From assembly GCA_947074345.1 (NCBI GenBank), contig CAMTPH010000024.1, positions 1 through 33,639 of the forward strand: 33,639 bases of DNA. Direction: 5' to 3'. Source of the stretch: an uncultured Bacteroides sp. (lineage in GTDB: Bacteria; Bacteroidota; Bacteroidia; Bacteroidales; Bacteroidaceae). Both the position numbers and the translations under genes were made by a program. Numbering within the stretch: the stretch's first letter is position 1; every line of letters starts with the position of its first letter. Positions 26,402 through 33,478 of the stretch are shown piece after piece. Under the pieces are notes generated by a model, which had not been told where the DNA came from, ran no database searches, and was given only the letters and a program-made list of their open reading frames with translations.

Positions 26402-26962
26402 ATGAAGAAGTTGACGATTATATTGGCGCATCAGCACTATGCTAAATCAACTGCCAATAAAACCATTATTGAGTGCTTAAAGAAGAAGTACCCTGATGTA
26501 AAGGTACGTTACATTGCCGATCTCTATCCTGACTTTATGATTGATGTGGATATGGAACAGCAAAACTTAATTGAGTCGGATGTTATATTGCTTCAGTTCC
26601 CTATCTATTGGTACAATATGCCTGCCATCTTGAAGCGTTGGTTTGATCTGGTATTATCCTATGGCTTTGCCTATGGTGAGGGTGGCGATAAGTTGAAAGG
26701 TAAAACACTCATTGTAAGTGCTACTGCCGGTGGTCGCGAAGAATCGTATACGCCCATTGGCTCAATGCATTTCAGGTTGAGGCCATTTATCAATAACATT
26801 GAGTCTTCTACTTACTACTGTCAGATGAATTTTGCCAAACCGATATTGGGATACGGTAATATCTACTCGCCGGAGTTTGATGCTTCGCCCGATGTGATAG
26901 TAGAACGAGCTACCAATCAGGCCAACCGATTGATTGCCGCATTGGATGAGTTATTGAAATAA
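26402..26962 (+). CDS. Flavodoxin-fold NAD(P)H oxidoreductase (KefF/MdaB type)
   Basis: 186-aa cytosolic FMN or FAD protein of the Flavodoxin_2 family. Visible hallmarks are the N-terminal strand MKKLTIILAHQHYAKSTANK (flavin phosphate loop), the LLQFPIYWYNMPAILKRWFD block, GFAYGEGGDKLKGK and the SATAGGREESY loop. Family members transfer hydride from NAD(P)H to quinones or other electrophiles. It sits 6 bases after the DXS-like gene, clearly in one operon, and across a promoter region from an aldehyde reductase. The trio could deal with reactive carbonyls or quinones; this is inference. The transcript ends at the hairpin 26974-26997. Confidence 0.9.
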   Translation: MKKLTIILAHQHYAKSTANKTIIECLKKKYPDVKVRYIADLYPDFMIDVDMEQQNLIESDVILLQFPIYWYNMPAILKRWFDLVLSYGFAYGEGGDKLKGKTLIVSATAGGREESYTPIGSMHFRLRPFINNIESSTYYCQMNFAKPILGYGNIYSPEFDASPDVIVERATNQANRLIAALDELLK

Positions 26963-26968
26963 GAATAT

Positions 26969-27002
26969 AAACAAAGAGCCTGTATTTGCAGGCTCTTCGT
27001 TT
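26969..27002. terminator. Bidirectional terminator between oxidoreductase and GH97 genes
   Basis: A perfect 9-bp stem (AAGAGCCTG, loop TATTTG, CAGGCTCTT) is extended by AAAC/GTTT after one mismatch. It lies 7 bases past the oxidoreductase stop and 9 bases from the GH97 stop, serving convergent genes. Confidence 0.8.
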
Positions 27003-27010
27003 ATCTATAA

Positions 27011-29128
27011 CTATATACTTGCCGGCACAATGCTGATAGCAACTCCACCGCCCGGTGCAAGTGGTTGATTGAGTATTGTGTCAGAGGTTACCATCATCTT
27101 CTTAATCTCATAACTTTGTGGATTGGTATCCCAATCGGCATCTTTGCCATCGGCATAGATTGTAGCTATATAGGTTTTATCAGGATCTAAGAACGAGAAA
27201 GGGATAGTGGCCGTTCTTCTATTCTCATCGGTGATGCCACCCACATACCACGCATCACTATTTTTGTCTTTGCGAGCTACGGTGATATAATCGCCCGGTT
27301 CAGCCTCTAGGTATTTACTATCGGCCCAGTCTACAGGCACTTCACGTATAAACTGAAAAGCATCATTGAATCGTTGATAGTTAGATGGCAAATCGGCTAC
27401 CATTTGTAGTGGACTAGGCATGGTGAGGTAAAGAGCCATCTGTTTAATTAATGTTGTGTGTACACGCTCATCTTTCTTGCCATCGCCATAGTAGCTCATG
27501 CGTGTTTCGAAGATACCGGGTGTGTAATCCATTGGGCCACCCTTCAAGCGGGTAAATGGAAGGATGGTAGTATGATCGGGATCATTGCCACCCATTGTTT
27601 CGAACTCGCCACCACGTGCAGACTCTTGTGCCAACCAGTTGGGGTAGGTGCGACAAAGGCCGGTGGGGCGAACGGCTTCGTGACTGTTTATCATGATGCC
27701 ATAATCGGCTGCACGCTTTGCCACATGTATGTAGTGGTTATTCATCCATTGCGAAGAGTGATACTCGCTGCGTGGAATGATGTATCCCACATAACCCGTC
27801 TTCACGGCATTGTAACCATTGTCTACCATAAACTGAAAAGCTTGATCGAGCTGACGCTCATAGTCGGCAGCATTGGCACTCGTTTCGTGATGCATCATTA
27901 ATCGTACATTGCGACTGGCTGCATATTGTTGAAGACCTTTCACGTCGAAGTCAGGATAAGGCTTGTCGAACAAGAACTGGCGATCTTTGCGATACGAGCA
28001 CCAGTCTTCCCATCCTTCATTCCAACCCTCAACAAGTACGGCATCAATACCATTGGCTGATGCAAAATCAATATACATCTTCACATTGTCAGTATTGGCC
28101 GAATGTCTGCCGTTGGGCGTAAGTGAATCGTAATCGGTAATGCCCGGTTTGGCGTTGTAGTAATCACTATAAGCCCAGGTGCGACCATCGCCCACAAACA
28201 TCTCCCACCATACACCCATAAACTTCATTGGCGTAATCCACGAAGTATCCTCGTAAGTACAAGGTTCGTTTAAGTTGAGTATCAATTGCGAAGCCAATAT
28301 ATCGCGTGCATCATCACTCACCATGATAGTTCGCCAAGGAGTTTTGCTGCCTGCGCGAATGTATCCTTTCTTGCCCAACTTATCGGGTGTAAGGTGTGCG
28401 CTGAGTTTGTAGTTCTCATCATCAACATTGAGCAACATACCCGCAAAGTCTACCAATGCAGCTTCGTGAATATTGATGTAGATGCTATCGTTGGTCTTCA
28501 TCATGAGTGGAGTCTGTACGGTGAATCCTTCCGCCTTCGATTCGTATGTCTTCTTGCTGAGACGGTTTTCCATCTCCTCTTTAATGCCCGATAATGGGGC
28601 TGTGGTGTAAGCAAATTCATTGGTATCGTAATCGCCCGGTATACAGAACATCTTATGATTGCCTGTAAGGTTGAACTCCGTCAATTCATCGCTCACATTC
28701 ATATAGTTCATGCCTTGCTGTAGCGGTAGCTCGTATCTGAACCCCAGTCCATCATCGTACAAGCGAAAGCGAACAATCATGGTGTGTTGAGGATCTTGTT
28801 GTTGATTAAGGGTAACGGTCATCTCATTATAATGATTTCGGATGTGACTGTATTCGCCCCAAACCGGTTGCCAAGTTTCATCGAACGTATCGTGTTTGAT
28901 GTCGGTGATGGAGAAACCATTCTCCAACTTAACCTCTTCGGTCAATAAACCCAGTTTGCTAGGTGCGATAACCGGTGCACCTTTGTACGCTAATTCGTAC
29001 TGAGGAATACCCTTGTTTGTAGAAACGTTCATAACAAGATTGCCGTTAGGCGAAGTAAGCTGTTGAGCCGATAGATGGAGCATGGTTAGGCAGAAAAGCC
29101 CCATGCAGATGATGTGTTTCGTTTTCAT
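27011..29128 (-). CDS. Glycoside hydrolase family 97 (SusB-like alpha-glycosidase)
   Basis: 705-aa exported enzyme that should remove alpha-linked sugars from oligosaccharides in the periplasm. I start it at 29128: this gives a clean signal peptide (MKTKHIICMG to LHLSAQQ) 51 bases after a good -7 box, whereas the open frame upstream to 29275 has no signal character. It has the GH97 N-terminal beta-sandwich (about 22-290), catalytic barrel (about 295-590) and C-terminal sandwich. Motifs: LVEGWNEGW (E367), VKTGYVGYIIPRSEYH, NSHEAVRPTGL (E484), ARGGEFE (E508) and TILPFTRLKGGPMDYTPGIF. The TGY after VK, where retaining members have a nucleophilic Asp, suggests the inverting SusB-type alpha-glucosidase group. 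It is not in a SusCD locus here. Confidence 0.93.
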   Translation of the reverse strand: MKTKHIICMGLFCLTMLHLSAQQLTSPNGNLVMNVSTNKGIPQYELAYKGAPVIAPSKLGLLTEEVKLENGFSITDIKHDTFDETWQPVWGEYSHIRNHYNEMTVTLNQQQDPQHTMIVRFRLYDDGLGFRYELPLQQGMNYMNVSDELTEFNLTGNHKMFCIPGDYDTNEFAYTTAPLSGIKEEMENRLSKKTYESKAEGFTVQTPLMMKTNDSIYINIHEAALVDFAGMLLNVDDENYKLSAHLTPDKLGKKGYIRAGSKTPWRTIMVSDDARDILASQLILNLNEPCTYEDTSWITPMKFMGVWWEMFVGDGRTWAYSDYYNAKPGITDYDSLTPNGRHSANTDNVKMYIDFASANGIDAVLVEGWNEGWEDWCSYRKDRQFLFDKPYPDFDVKGLQQYAASRNVRLMMHHETSANAADYERQLDQAFQFMVDNGYNAVKTGYVGYIIPRSEYHSSQWMNNHYIHVAKRAADYGIMINSHEAVRPTGLCRTYPNWLAQESARGGEFETMGGNDPDHTTILPFTRLKGGPMDYTPGIFETRMSYYGDGKKDERVHTTLIKQMALYLTMPSPLQMVADLPSNYQRFNDAFQFIREVPVDWADSKYLEAEPGDYITVARKDKNSDAWYVGGITDENRRTATIPFSFLDPDKTYIATIYADGKDADWDTNPQSYEIKKMMVTSDTILNQPLAPGGGVAISIVPASI

Positions 29129-29178
29129 ATTCGTAATCGTTTCTAAGGAGAAAGTCTTCGTTATTAGATTGTATATCA

Positions 29179-29186
29179 CAAAGATA
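29179..29186 (-). promoter_or_regulatory. Candidate promoter -7 element for GH97
   Basis: TATCTTTG on the minus strand, 50 bases before the chosen start, identical to the -7 box of the SusCD operon. A TTGG lies 22 bases upstream as a loose -33 element. It supports the shortened start codon. Confidence 0.6.
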
Positions 29187-29363
29187 TCATAATTTGTCGA
29201 TTGCGGTGCCAACAGCCGAAAATAAATAAGACATTGCACCAATTGCATTGATGCGGTGCAAAAAGAGAGTCGCATCGTTAACTTTAACAGTTTGAAATTG
29301 TTTATATAATAGATACCCGATGTATATCGGTGTCACAGCAAACAAAACCAAATAAGAACAGCT

Positions 29364-29588
29364 ATGAATACAAGAAGAACGCTCGGCATCTCATTGATGA
29401 TAATCGGCCTACTCGCCTTCATCCTGTTTGTTACCGACTACGTACAAGCAACCAGTAGTTTCGGCTTTCAGCTTGCTACCTCAAGCGGTAACCTCATTTA
29501 TCCACCCTTCGGCTTCTATTTAGTAACAGCCATTAGTGCCATGGTCGTTGTTATGGGGATAGCTGTGATGGTGAGTGAGAGAAAATAA
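29364..29588 (+). CDS. Small two-helix membrane protein, 74 aa
   Basis: I do not recognise a family. Two strongly hydrophobic segments, about 8-24 (ISLMIIGLLAFILFV) and 50-68 (FYLVTAISAMVVVMGIAVMV), flank a Ser/Gly-rich loop, and the ends are charged (MNTRR, SERK). This looks like an inner-membrane hairpin protein with both ends inside. It is divergent from GH97 and is followed by nested inverted repeats (29620-29689) that may end its transcript. Composition and charge placement are protein-like, so I think it is real. Confidence 0.6.
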   Translation: MNTRRTLGISLMIIGLLAFILFVTDYVQATSSFGFQLATSSGNLIYPPFGFYLVTAISAMVVVMGIAVMVSERK

Positions 29589-29619
29589 AAGTATTTTGTT
29601 CTCAATCTTCCTTACCCCG

Positions 29620-29689
29620 TTTCTTGCCAACGTATAGGCAACACCTTTCCATACCATTGGCAAAAGTTTGCCACCCCTTTGGCAAGAAA
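29620..29689. repeat. Nested inverted repeats built on TTGCCA/TGGCAA
   Basis: The outer 11-bp perfect arms are TTTCTTGCCAA (29620-29630) and TTGGCAAGAAA (29679-29689). Inside them is a second perfect hairpin, TGGCAAA AG TTTGCCA (29658-29673). It could act as a terminator for the small membrane-protein gene, although the following bases (TAAAATG) are not a T-tract, or as a multi-site operator. Confidence 0.6.
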
Positions 29690-30146
29690 TAAAATGTGTT
29701 ATCAAATGATCTTGGTTGACTACTTTATGGTTTACTTATAAACTAGGTTGACTTGAATAGTTTTAATGGTGATTTTAGTTAACTATATATTTATTGCTAT
29801 CTAAATAGTGCGTCTTTCTGAACCTGTCTATTTTTAATAGCACGTACTTTATACCTTACCCACCTCTTTGCAATCTCTGTGCGGTCGAATTTGGACTTAC
29901 GGCATCTCTTTGTTTTATTGATGAGTAGTAGTATGATATTAGAAACTGTAGAAATAGGAGAATGTATTAAACCGGAATTTGACAGACAAAATAGAGTGTG
30001 TTGCTCGTGGGCTATGGGTTGTACATCATGTATATGAGAAGTTCATGTGTAGGTGTGTGTTGTGATAAAGTTTTTACATCTCTAGGCTGTTTGTTATAAA
30101 ATGTTTACTTTTGTTTTATCAAACAAATAATAATCACATTGTTACT
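29690..30146. other. Intergenic region upstream of GH140
   Basis: About 455 bases without a secure gene. It contains two GGTTGACT direct repeats (29714 and 29746), an isolated CTAAAATCAC on the minus strand (29769-29778) that resembles the AraC-linked repeats at 32756-32808, and a 38-codon Cys-rich frame (29921-30037) discussed as a finding. The -7 element at 30106-30113 is close to the GH140 start. Confidence 0.45.
30106..30113 (+). promoter_or_regulatory. Candidate -7 element for GH140/AraC operon
   Basis: TACTTTTG, the same octamer as at 196-203, 33 bases before the chosen ATG at 30147. It lacks a -33 TTTG at normal spacing, so activation by a regulator is likely. Confidence 0.45.
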
Positions 30147-31583
30147 ATGAAACGCAAAGCTCTTTTCGCATTACTCTTTGTCTGCATTGCAACACTTGGT
30201 TTTGCTCAAAATAAATCGAACTATATACCATGGAAGAATGGTAAGCTGATGGTCTCAGCAGAAAATAGATATTTGAAACATGCCAATGGTACTCCTTTCT
30301 TTTGGTTGGGTGATACGGGGTGGTTGCTACCTCAACGACTCAATCGCGACGAAGTGGCCTACTATCTTAATGAATGCAAGAATGCTGGCATTAATGTAGT
30401 GCAGGTTCAAACACTCAACGATGTTCCTTCTATCAATACATACGGTCAGTTCTCCATGGTCGATGGATTTAACTTTGACAATATTGACCGCAAAGGGGTA
30501 TACGGCTATTGGGATCACATGGACTACATCATAGAAACGGCTGCAAAGAATGGCATCTACATAGCCATGGTTCCTATTTGGGGATCGCCTGTTAACGCTG
30601 GATTGATGAACGAACAACAGGCTGAGGCTTATGGCAAATTTCTAGCCGAACGATACAAAGACAATCCCAACATCATTTGGCTGATTGGTGGTGATATTCG
30701 TGGTGATAAGAAGATGGAGGTATGGCAAGCTTTGGCTCAATCGATACGTGCCATCGATACCAACCATCTGATGTCTTTTCATCCTCGTGGGCGAACTACT
30801 TCGGCTGCTTGGTTCAACAATGAACCGTGGCTCGATTTCAATATGTTTCAGAGTGGACATCGCAAATATGGACAACGCAAAGGCGATAAGGATTATCCTA
30901 TAGCCGATAATACGGAAGAGGATAACTGGCGCTATGTTGAGGCTAGCACGCTAACGCCTTTGAAACCGGTGATTGATGGTGAGCCATCGTACGAAGATAT
31001 TCCTAAAGGACTACACGATGTTCACGAAGAGCGATGGACGGCTGATGATATTCGTCGCTATGCTTATTGGTCGGTATTTGCCGGTTCGTTTGGTCATACA
31101 TACGGACACAACTCCATCATGCAGTTTTATACTCCGGGTGTGATGCCTGCTTATGGTGCCAACAAAGTGTGGTGGGAAGCTTTGCAAGATCCCGGATTTA
31201 ATCAAATGAAGTATCTAAAGAACTTGATGCTTGCTTTTCCTTTCTTTGAGCGCATACCCGATCAATCGGTTATCGTAGGCAAAAATGGCGAACGCTACGA
31301 TAGAGTGATTGCTACACGTGGCAACGATTACCTATTGGTTTATAACCATACAGGCAAGCCTATGCAGATAGATTTAACCAAGATAAGTGGCGATAAGAAG
31401 AATATATGGTGGTACAATACCAAAAACGGCGAACTAGAATATATGGGTGAATATGATAACCGTATCACCTCTTTTGATGATGGCTTTATGGATATTCTTA
31501 ATAATCATCATCTACTTATTGCAGTTGATGCAGCCAAAGAGTATGTAGGCAAAGAGTGGAAAAGTCTACCCGCTAAGAATTGA
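30147..31583 (+). CDS. Glycoside hydrolase family 140 (apiosidase-like, DUF4038)
   Basis: 478-aa exported enzyme; I choose the ATG at 30147 because it opens the signal peptide MKRKALFALLFVCIATLGFA, while the frame 12 codons upstream overlaps the -7 box. The catalytic barrel (about 25-390) is of the DUF4038/GH140 type: FFWLGDTGWLLPQRL, WLIGGDIRGDK (D183) and KPVIDGEPSYED (E279). These positions correspond to the acid and nucleophile of the characterised Bacteroides apiosidase BT1012 (D187, E284), which removes apiose from rhamnogalacturonan II. The C-terminal sandwich (about 395-478) is the collagen-binding-like domain common in this family. Its operon partner is a membrane AraC regulator. Apiose specificity is inferred and other glycosides are possible. 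Confidence 0.88.
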   Translation: MKRKALFALLFVCIATLGFAQNKSNYIPWKNGKLMVSAENRYLKHANGTPFFWLGDTGWLLPQRLNRDEVAYYLNECKNAGINVVQVQTLNDVPSINTYGQFSMVDGFNFDNIDRKGVYGYWDHMDYIIETAAKNGIYIAMVPIWGSPVNAGLMNEQQAEAYGKFLAERYKDNPNIIWLIGGDIRGDKKMEVWQALAQSIRAIDTNHLMSFHPRGRTTSAAWFNNEPWLDFNMFQSGHRKYGQRKGDKDYPIADNTEEDNWRYVEASTLTPLKPVIDGEPSYEDIPKGLHDVHEERWTADDIRRYAYWSVFAGSFGHTYGHNSIMQFYTPGVMPAYGANKVWWEALQDPGFNQMKYLKNLMLAFPFFERIPDQSVIVGKNGERYDRVIATRGNDYLLVYNHTGKPMQIDLTKISGDKKNIWWYNTKNGELEYMGEYDNRITSFDDGFMDILNNHHLLIAVDAAKEYVGKEWKSLPAKN

Positions 31584-31609
31584 TGAATTGAAACTAATAC
31601 AAACAAATT

Positions 31610-32743
31610 ATGGATGGTTTTAACACACCTTTTATCTATTTCTGTTTAGCCAATTTTCTTTTTGTTAGCACTTGTTTGATTTGTGCGTTGCTGAAGTGGT
31701 TTCATATATGTCGTGAATATCGCGGCAATGTAGACTATTTCTTTCCAGCTCGCAAGGTGGTTACCTTTATGTTTGCGACTCAAATATTACAATCGCTCTA
31801 CTGGTTAGATGTGTTTTCGGATACTATTTTCTTTTATGCTGCTGTATTTGGTGTCGTTGTTATACCACCGTTTTTTGTCATGATGGAGAGTCGCTTTTTC
31901 TTCTTTAAACCAATCTATGCTATTGAGGTGGCAAAGCACTTTCTTTTGCCCTTTTTGATTTTGTTTTTTATCTTGTTCTGCATCTTCAACCCATCAATAA
32001 ACTTAGAGCCATGCATGATCTATATCAAGATTATAGCCACAGCTTTGATCTTGATTGAATTGAGCTTGATTGTCAAATCGAAAATAAAAGTACTACGCAT
32101 TATTCGCAATCGCTTCGAACAAGAGTTGTCTGATTTGGATTCTTTTCCAAGAGTCTTTGCCCGTAGTACCATCGGTTCTACCATTTTCGTTTCGCTTTTG
32201 TTGTTGTCGGTATTATGGTTTGAGTCTCGCGGACTTAAGCTATTTGTCGATTTGTTGCTAACATTAATGTCCTTGCAGCTGTTGGTGCTGACACTCGATG
32301 CTAAGCGTAAGCTTCCATCTGCCTTGTTGGCAAATGAACATGATATGCTCGACGAGAATGGACAAGCTGATAAAAGTGAATCTCTTACTGACCAAAAACG
32401 AAAGTATCTTGAAATCTGCATCATAGAGCTACTCGAGAAAGATGAACTATTCAAAGATTCTAAGCTCTCATTGATGATGCTGTCAAAACGATTGGGCAAG
32501 AATAGAAGCTACATTTCTGAAACAATCAAACATAGTGAGTACAACTCTTTTTATAAGATGGTTAATCACTTTCGCATCGAGTATGCCAAACAACAACTTA
32601 TCGAAAAACCTTTTATTACAATAGAAAGTTTGGCTTTTGATGCAGGGTTTTCATCACGTTTTACGTTTGCACGTCTCTTTAAAGAGAATACCGGTATCTC
32701 GCCTAGCGAATGGAGAGCAAAATACCAAAAGCATACTTCCTGA
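31610..32743 (+). CDS. Membrane-anchored AraC-family transcriptional regulator
   Basis: 377-aa protein joining a polytopic membrane domain to an AraC-type DNA-binding domain. About six or seven hydrophobic segments fill residues 7-230 (for example IYFCLANFLFVSTCLICALL and FLLPFLILFFILFCIF). A polar linker covers about 232-268. The C-terminal double helix-turn-helix (about 270-375) contains KLSLMMLSKRLGKNRSYISE and IESLAFDAGFSSRFTFARLF, ending in GISPSEWRAKY. It has no periplasmic sensor of the hybrid two-component type and no kinase. It lies 26 bases after GH140, probably in one operon. Direct repeats spaced like AraC half-sites begin 13 bases past its stop codon, suggesting that it controls the DNA just downstream. 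The signal it senses is unknown. Confidence 0.88.
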   Translation: MDGFNTPFIYFCLANFLFVSTCLICALLKWFHICREYRGNVDYFFPARKVVTFMFATQILQSLYWLDVFSDTIFFYAAVFGVVVIPPFFVMMESRFFFFKPIYAIEVAKHFLLPFLILFFILFCIFNPSINLEPCMIYIKIIATALILIELSLIVKSKIKVLRIIRNRFEQELSDLDSFPRVFARSTIGSTIFVSLLLLSVLWFESRGLKLFVDLLLTLMSLQLLVLTLDAKRKLPSALLANEHDMLDENGQADKSESLTDQKRKYLEICIIELLEKDELFKDSKLSLMMLSKRLGKNRSYISETIKHSEYNSFYKMVNHFRIEYAKQQLIEKPFITIESLAFDAGFSSRFTFARLFKENTGISPSEWRAKYQKHTS

Positions 32744-32755
32744 TGCTTTTGCACA

Positions 32756-32808
32756 CTTAAAATCACTCTTTTTTTGACTTAGAATCACGACGTTTGTCTT
32801 AATGTCAC
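32756..32808. promoter_or_regulatory. Three phased direct repeats, probable AraC-type operator
   Basis: CTTAAAATCAC (32756-32766), CTTAGAATCAC (32778-32788) and CTTAATGTCAC (32798-32808) start 22 and 20 bases apart, that is, two helical turns. Copies 2 and 3 extend to a 17-bp match of form TTTG-n-CTTAnnnTCAC. Tandem sites with this spacing are typical of AraC-family activators, and the gene just upstream encodes one. The last copy lies where a -33 element would be for the -7 box at 32830, the classic position for activation. Confidence 0.65.
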
Positions 32809-32829
32809 ATCATTAATGCCCTTCAATGT

Positions 32830-32837
32830 TAACTTTG
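32830..32837 (+). promoter_or_regulatory. Candidate -7 element downstream of the operator repeats
   Basis: TAACTTTG followed by CAATGC, a good TAnnTTTG match, starting 22 bases after the third direct repeat. No -33 TTTG is present, fitting an activator-dependent promoter. A 9-bp hairpin (32843-32851 with 32855-32863) lies at the expected transcript start. Confidence 0.55.
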
Positions 32838-32865
32838 CAATGCAATAACAAGCATTGTTGTTGGC

Positions 32866-32979
32866 ATGAAGAAATCGTACATTATTAATTTGACTACTGT
32901 GACCTTTCACACATTTTGGTTAACCGGTAGCATATATTCAACGCTTCTACTTACCCTCCCCCAACTAATTAAGAAGTAA
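32866..32979 (+). CDS. Possible 37-aa small ORF in the putative AraC-controlled transcript
   Basis: Open frame beginning MKKSYIINLTTVTF and ending LLLTLPQLIKK, with Lys at both ends and a mildly hydrophobic centre. The start lies about 28 bases past the -7 box. A further 12-codon frame (MRLFSLSKIIKV) begins 2 bases after its stop. It could be a leader peptide or chance; there is no homology evidence. Confidence 0.25.
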   Translation: MKKSYIINLTTVTFHTFWLTGSIYSTLLLTLPQLIKK

Positions 32980-33075
32980 TAATGAGACTCTTTTCTTTAA
33001 GCAAAATCATAAAGGTGTAATTTAATGTCTTTATATTATTAGATACGAAAGAAACTTAGCTTAGACCTTAAGAGT

Positions 33076-33090
33076 ACGTTTAATAAACGT
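33076..33090. promoter_or_regulatory. Perfect 7-bp inverted repeat (ACGTTTA-A-TAAACGT)
   Basis: A near-continuous palindrome lying 8 bases before the start of the 50-codon frame at 33098. It could be an operator or a small hairpin in the leader. Confidence 0.4.
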
Positions 33091-33097
33091 TGAGCAG

Positions 33098-33250
33098 ATG
33101 TTGATGCAGATGCTTATTACTATGATTTTAAGTGTTGGTATTCAACATCTACTCTTATTATTAATGATAGCAAAGCAGACTTCTATATTCGACAAATCGC
33201 CGAATGCGGTTTTAAGTACCTCGCAAACAAACAAACATTTCTTATCATGA
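33098..33250 (+). CDS. Possible 50-aa small membrane protein or part of an sRNA
   Basis: The frame begins MLMQMLITMILSVGIQHLLLLLM, one hydrophobic helix, then a polar tail (IAKQTSIFDKSPNAVLSTSQ and on to HFLS). Its stop lies only 7 bases before a strong terminator, which is gene-like spacing. The start codon is inside a perfect 9-bp stem (AGATGTTGA 33097-33105 with TCAACATCT 33142-33150), so translation may be controlled by RNA folding. Alternatively the whole segment is a structured non-coding RNA. The Met- and Leu-rich frame could be chance; I cannot decide. Confidence 0.35.
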   Translation: MLMQMLITMILSVGIQHLLLLLMIAKQTSIFDKSPNAVLSTSQTNKHFLS

Positions 33251-33257
33251 TGCAGAC

Positions 33258-33293
33258 GGCTACCCAGACATTCGTTTTGGGTAGCCTTATTTT
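33258..33293 (+). terminator. Strong intrinsic terminator of an unassigned transcript
   Basis: GGCTACCCA (33258-33266) pairs perfectly with TGGGTAGCC (33278-33286), followed by TTATTTTTT. It lies 515 bases past the AraC stop codon, so it should end a separate transcript, most likely one starting near 32845. Confidence 0.8.
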
Positions 33294-33387
33294 TTGGGGT
33301 TGATAGCATGAAGATACTTCTAGTTTCTGCAGAATAGCCTACTATGAAAAAATAGTGCATCTACCTAACATCTATTTGTTATTTTAT

Positions 33388-33395
33388 TAATTTTG
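33388..33395 (+). promoter_or_regulatory. Candidate -7 element for the gene at the window end
   Basis: TAATTTTG, 83 bases before the ATG at 33479. TTTG occurs only 9 bases upstream, too close for a -33 box. An imperfect inverted repeat (TTAACCGA at 33426, CGGGTTAA at 33444) lies between it and the gene. Confidence 0.35.
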
Positions 33396-33478
33396 ATGTA
33401 GATAGAATGGCGAGCAGTATTCCAATTAACCGATGCTTGCTTTCGGGTTAACGACTAATCACTTAGAGCAAAAACAAA

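Noticed and set aside
29129..29275. 49-codon N-terminal extension of GH97
   Set aside because: The -7 box TATCTTTG lies inside it, and the internal ATG opens a proper signal peptide, so the extension is probably not translated.
29714..29753. Two GGTTGACT direct repeats 32 bases apart
   Set aside because: Only 8 bases long, not helically phased and without a nearby promoter; likely chance.
33142..33360. 72-codon minus-strand frame at the terminator near 33.27 kb
   Set aside because: It crosses the strong plus-strand terminator and the small-ORF stem, and has no protein-like pattern.
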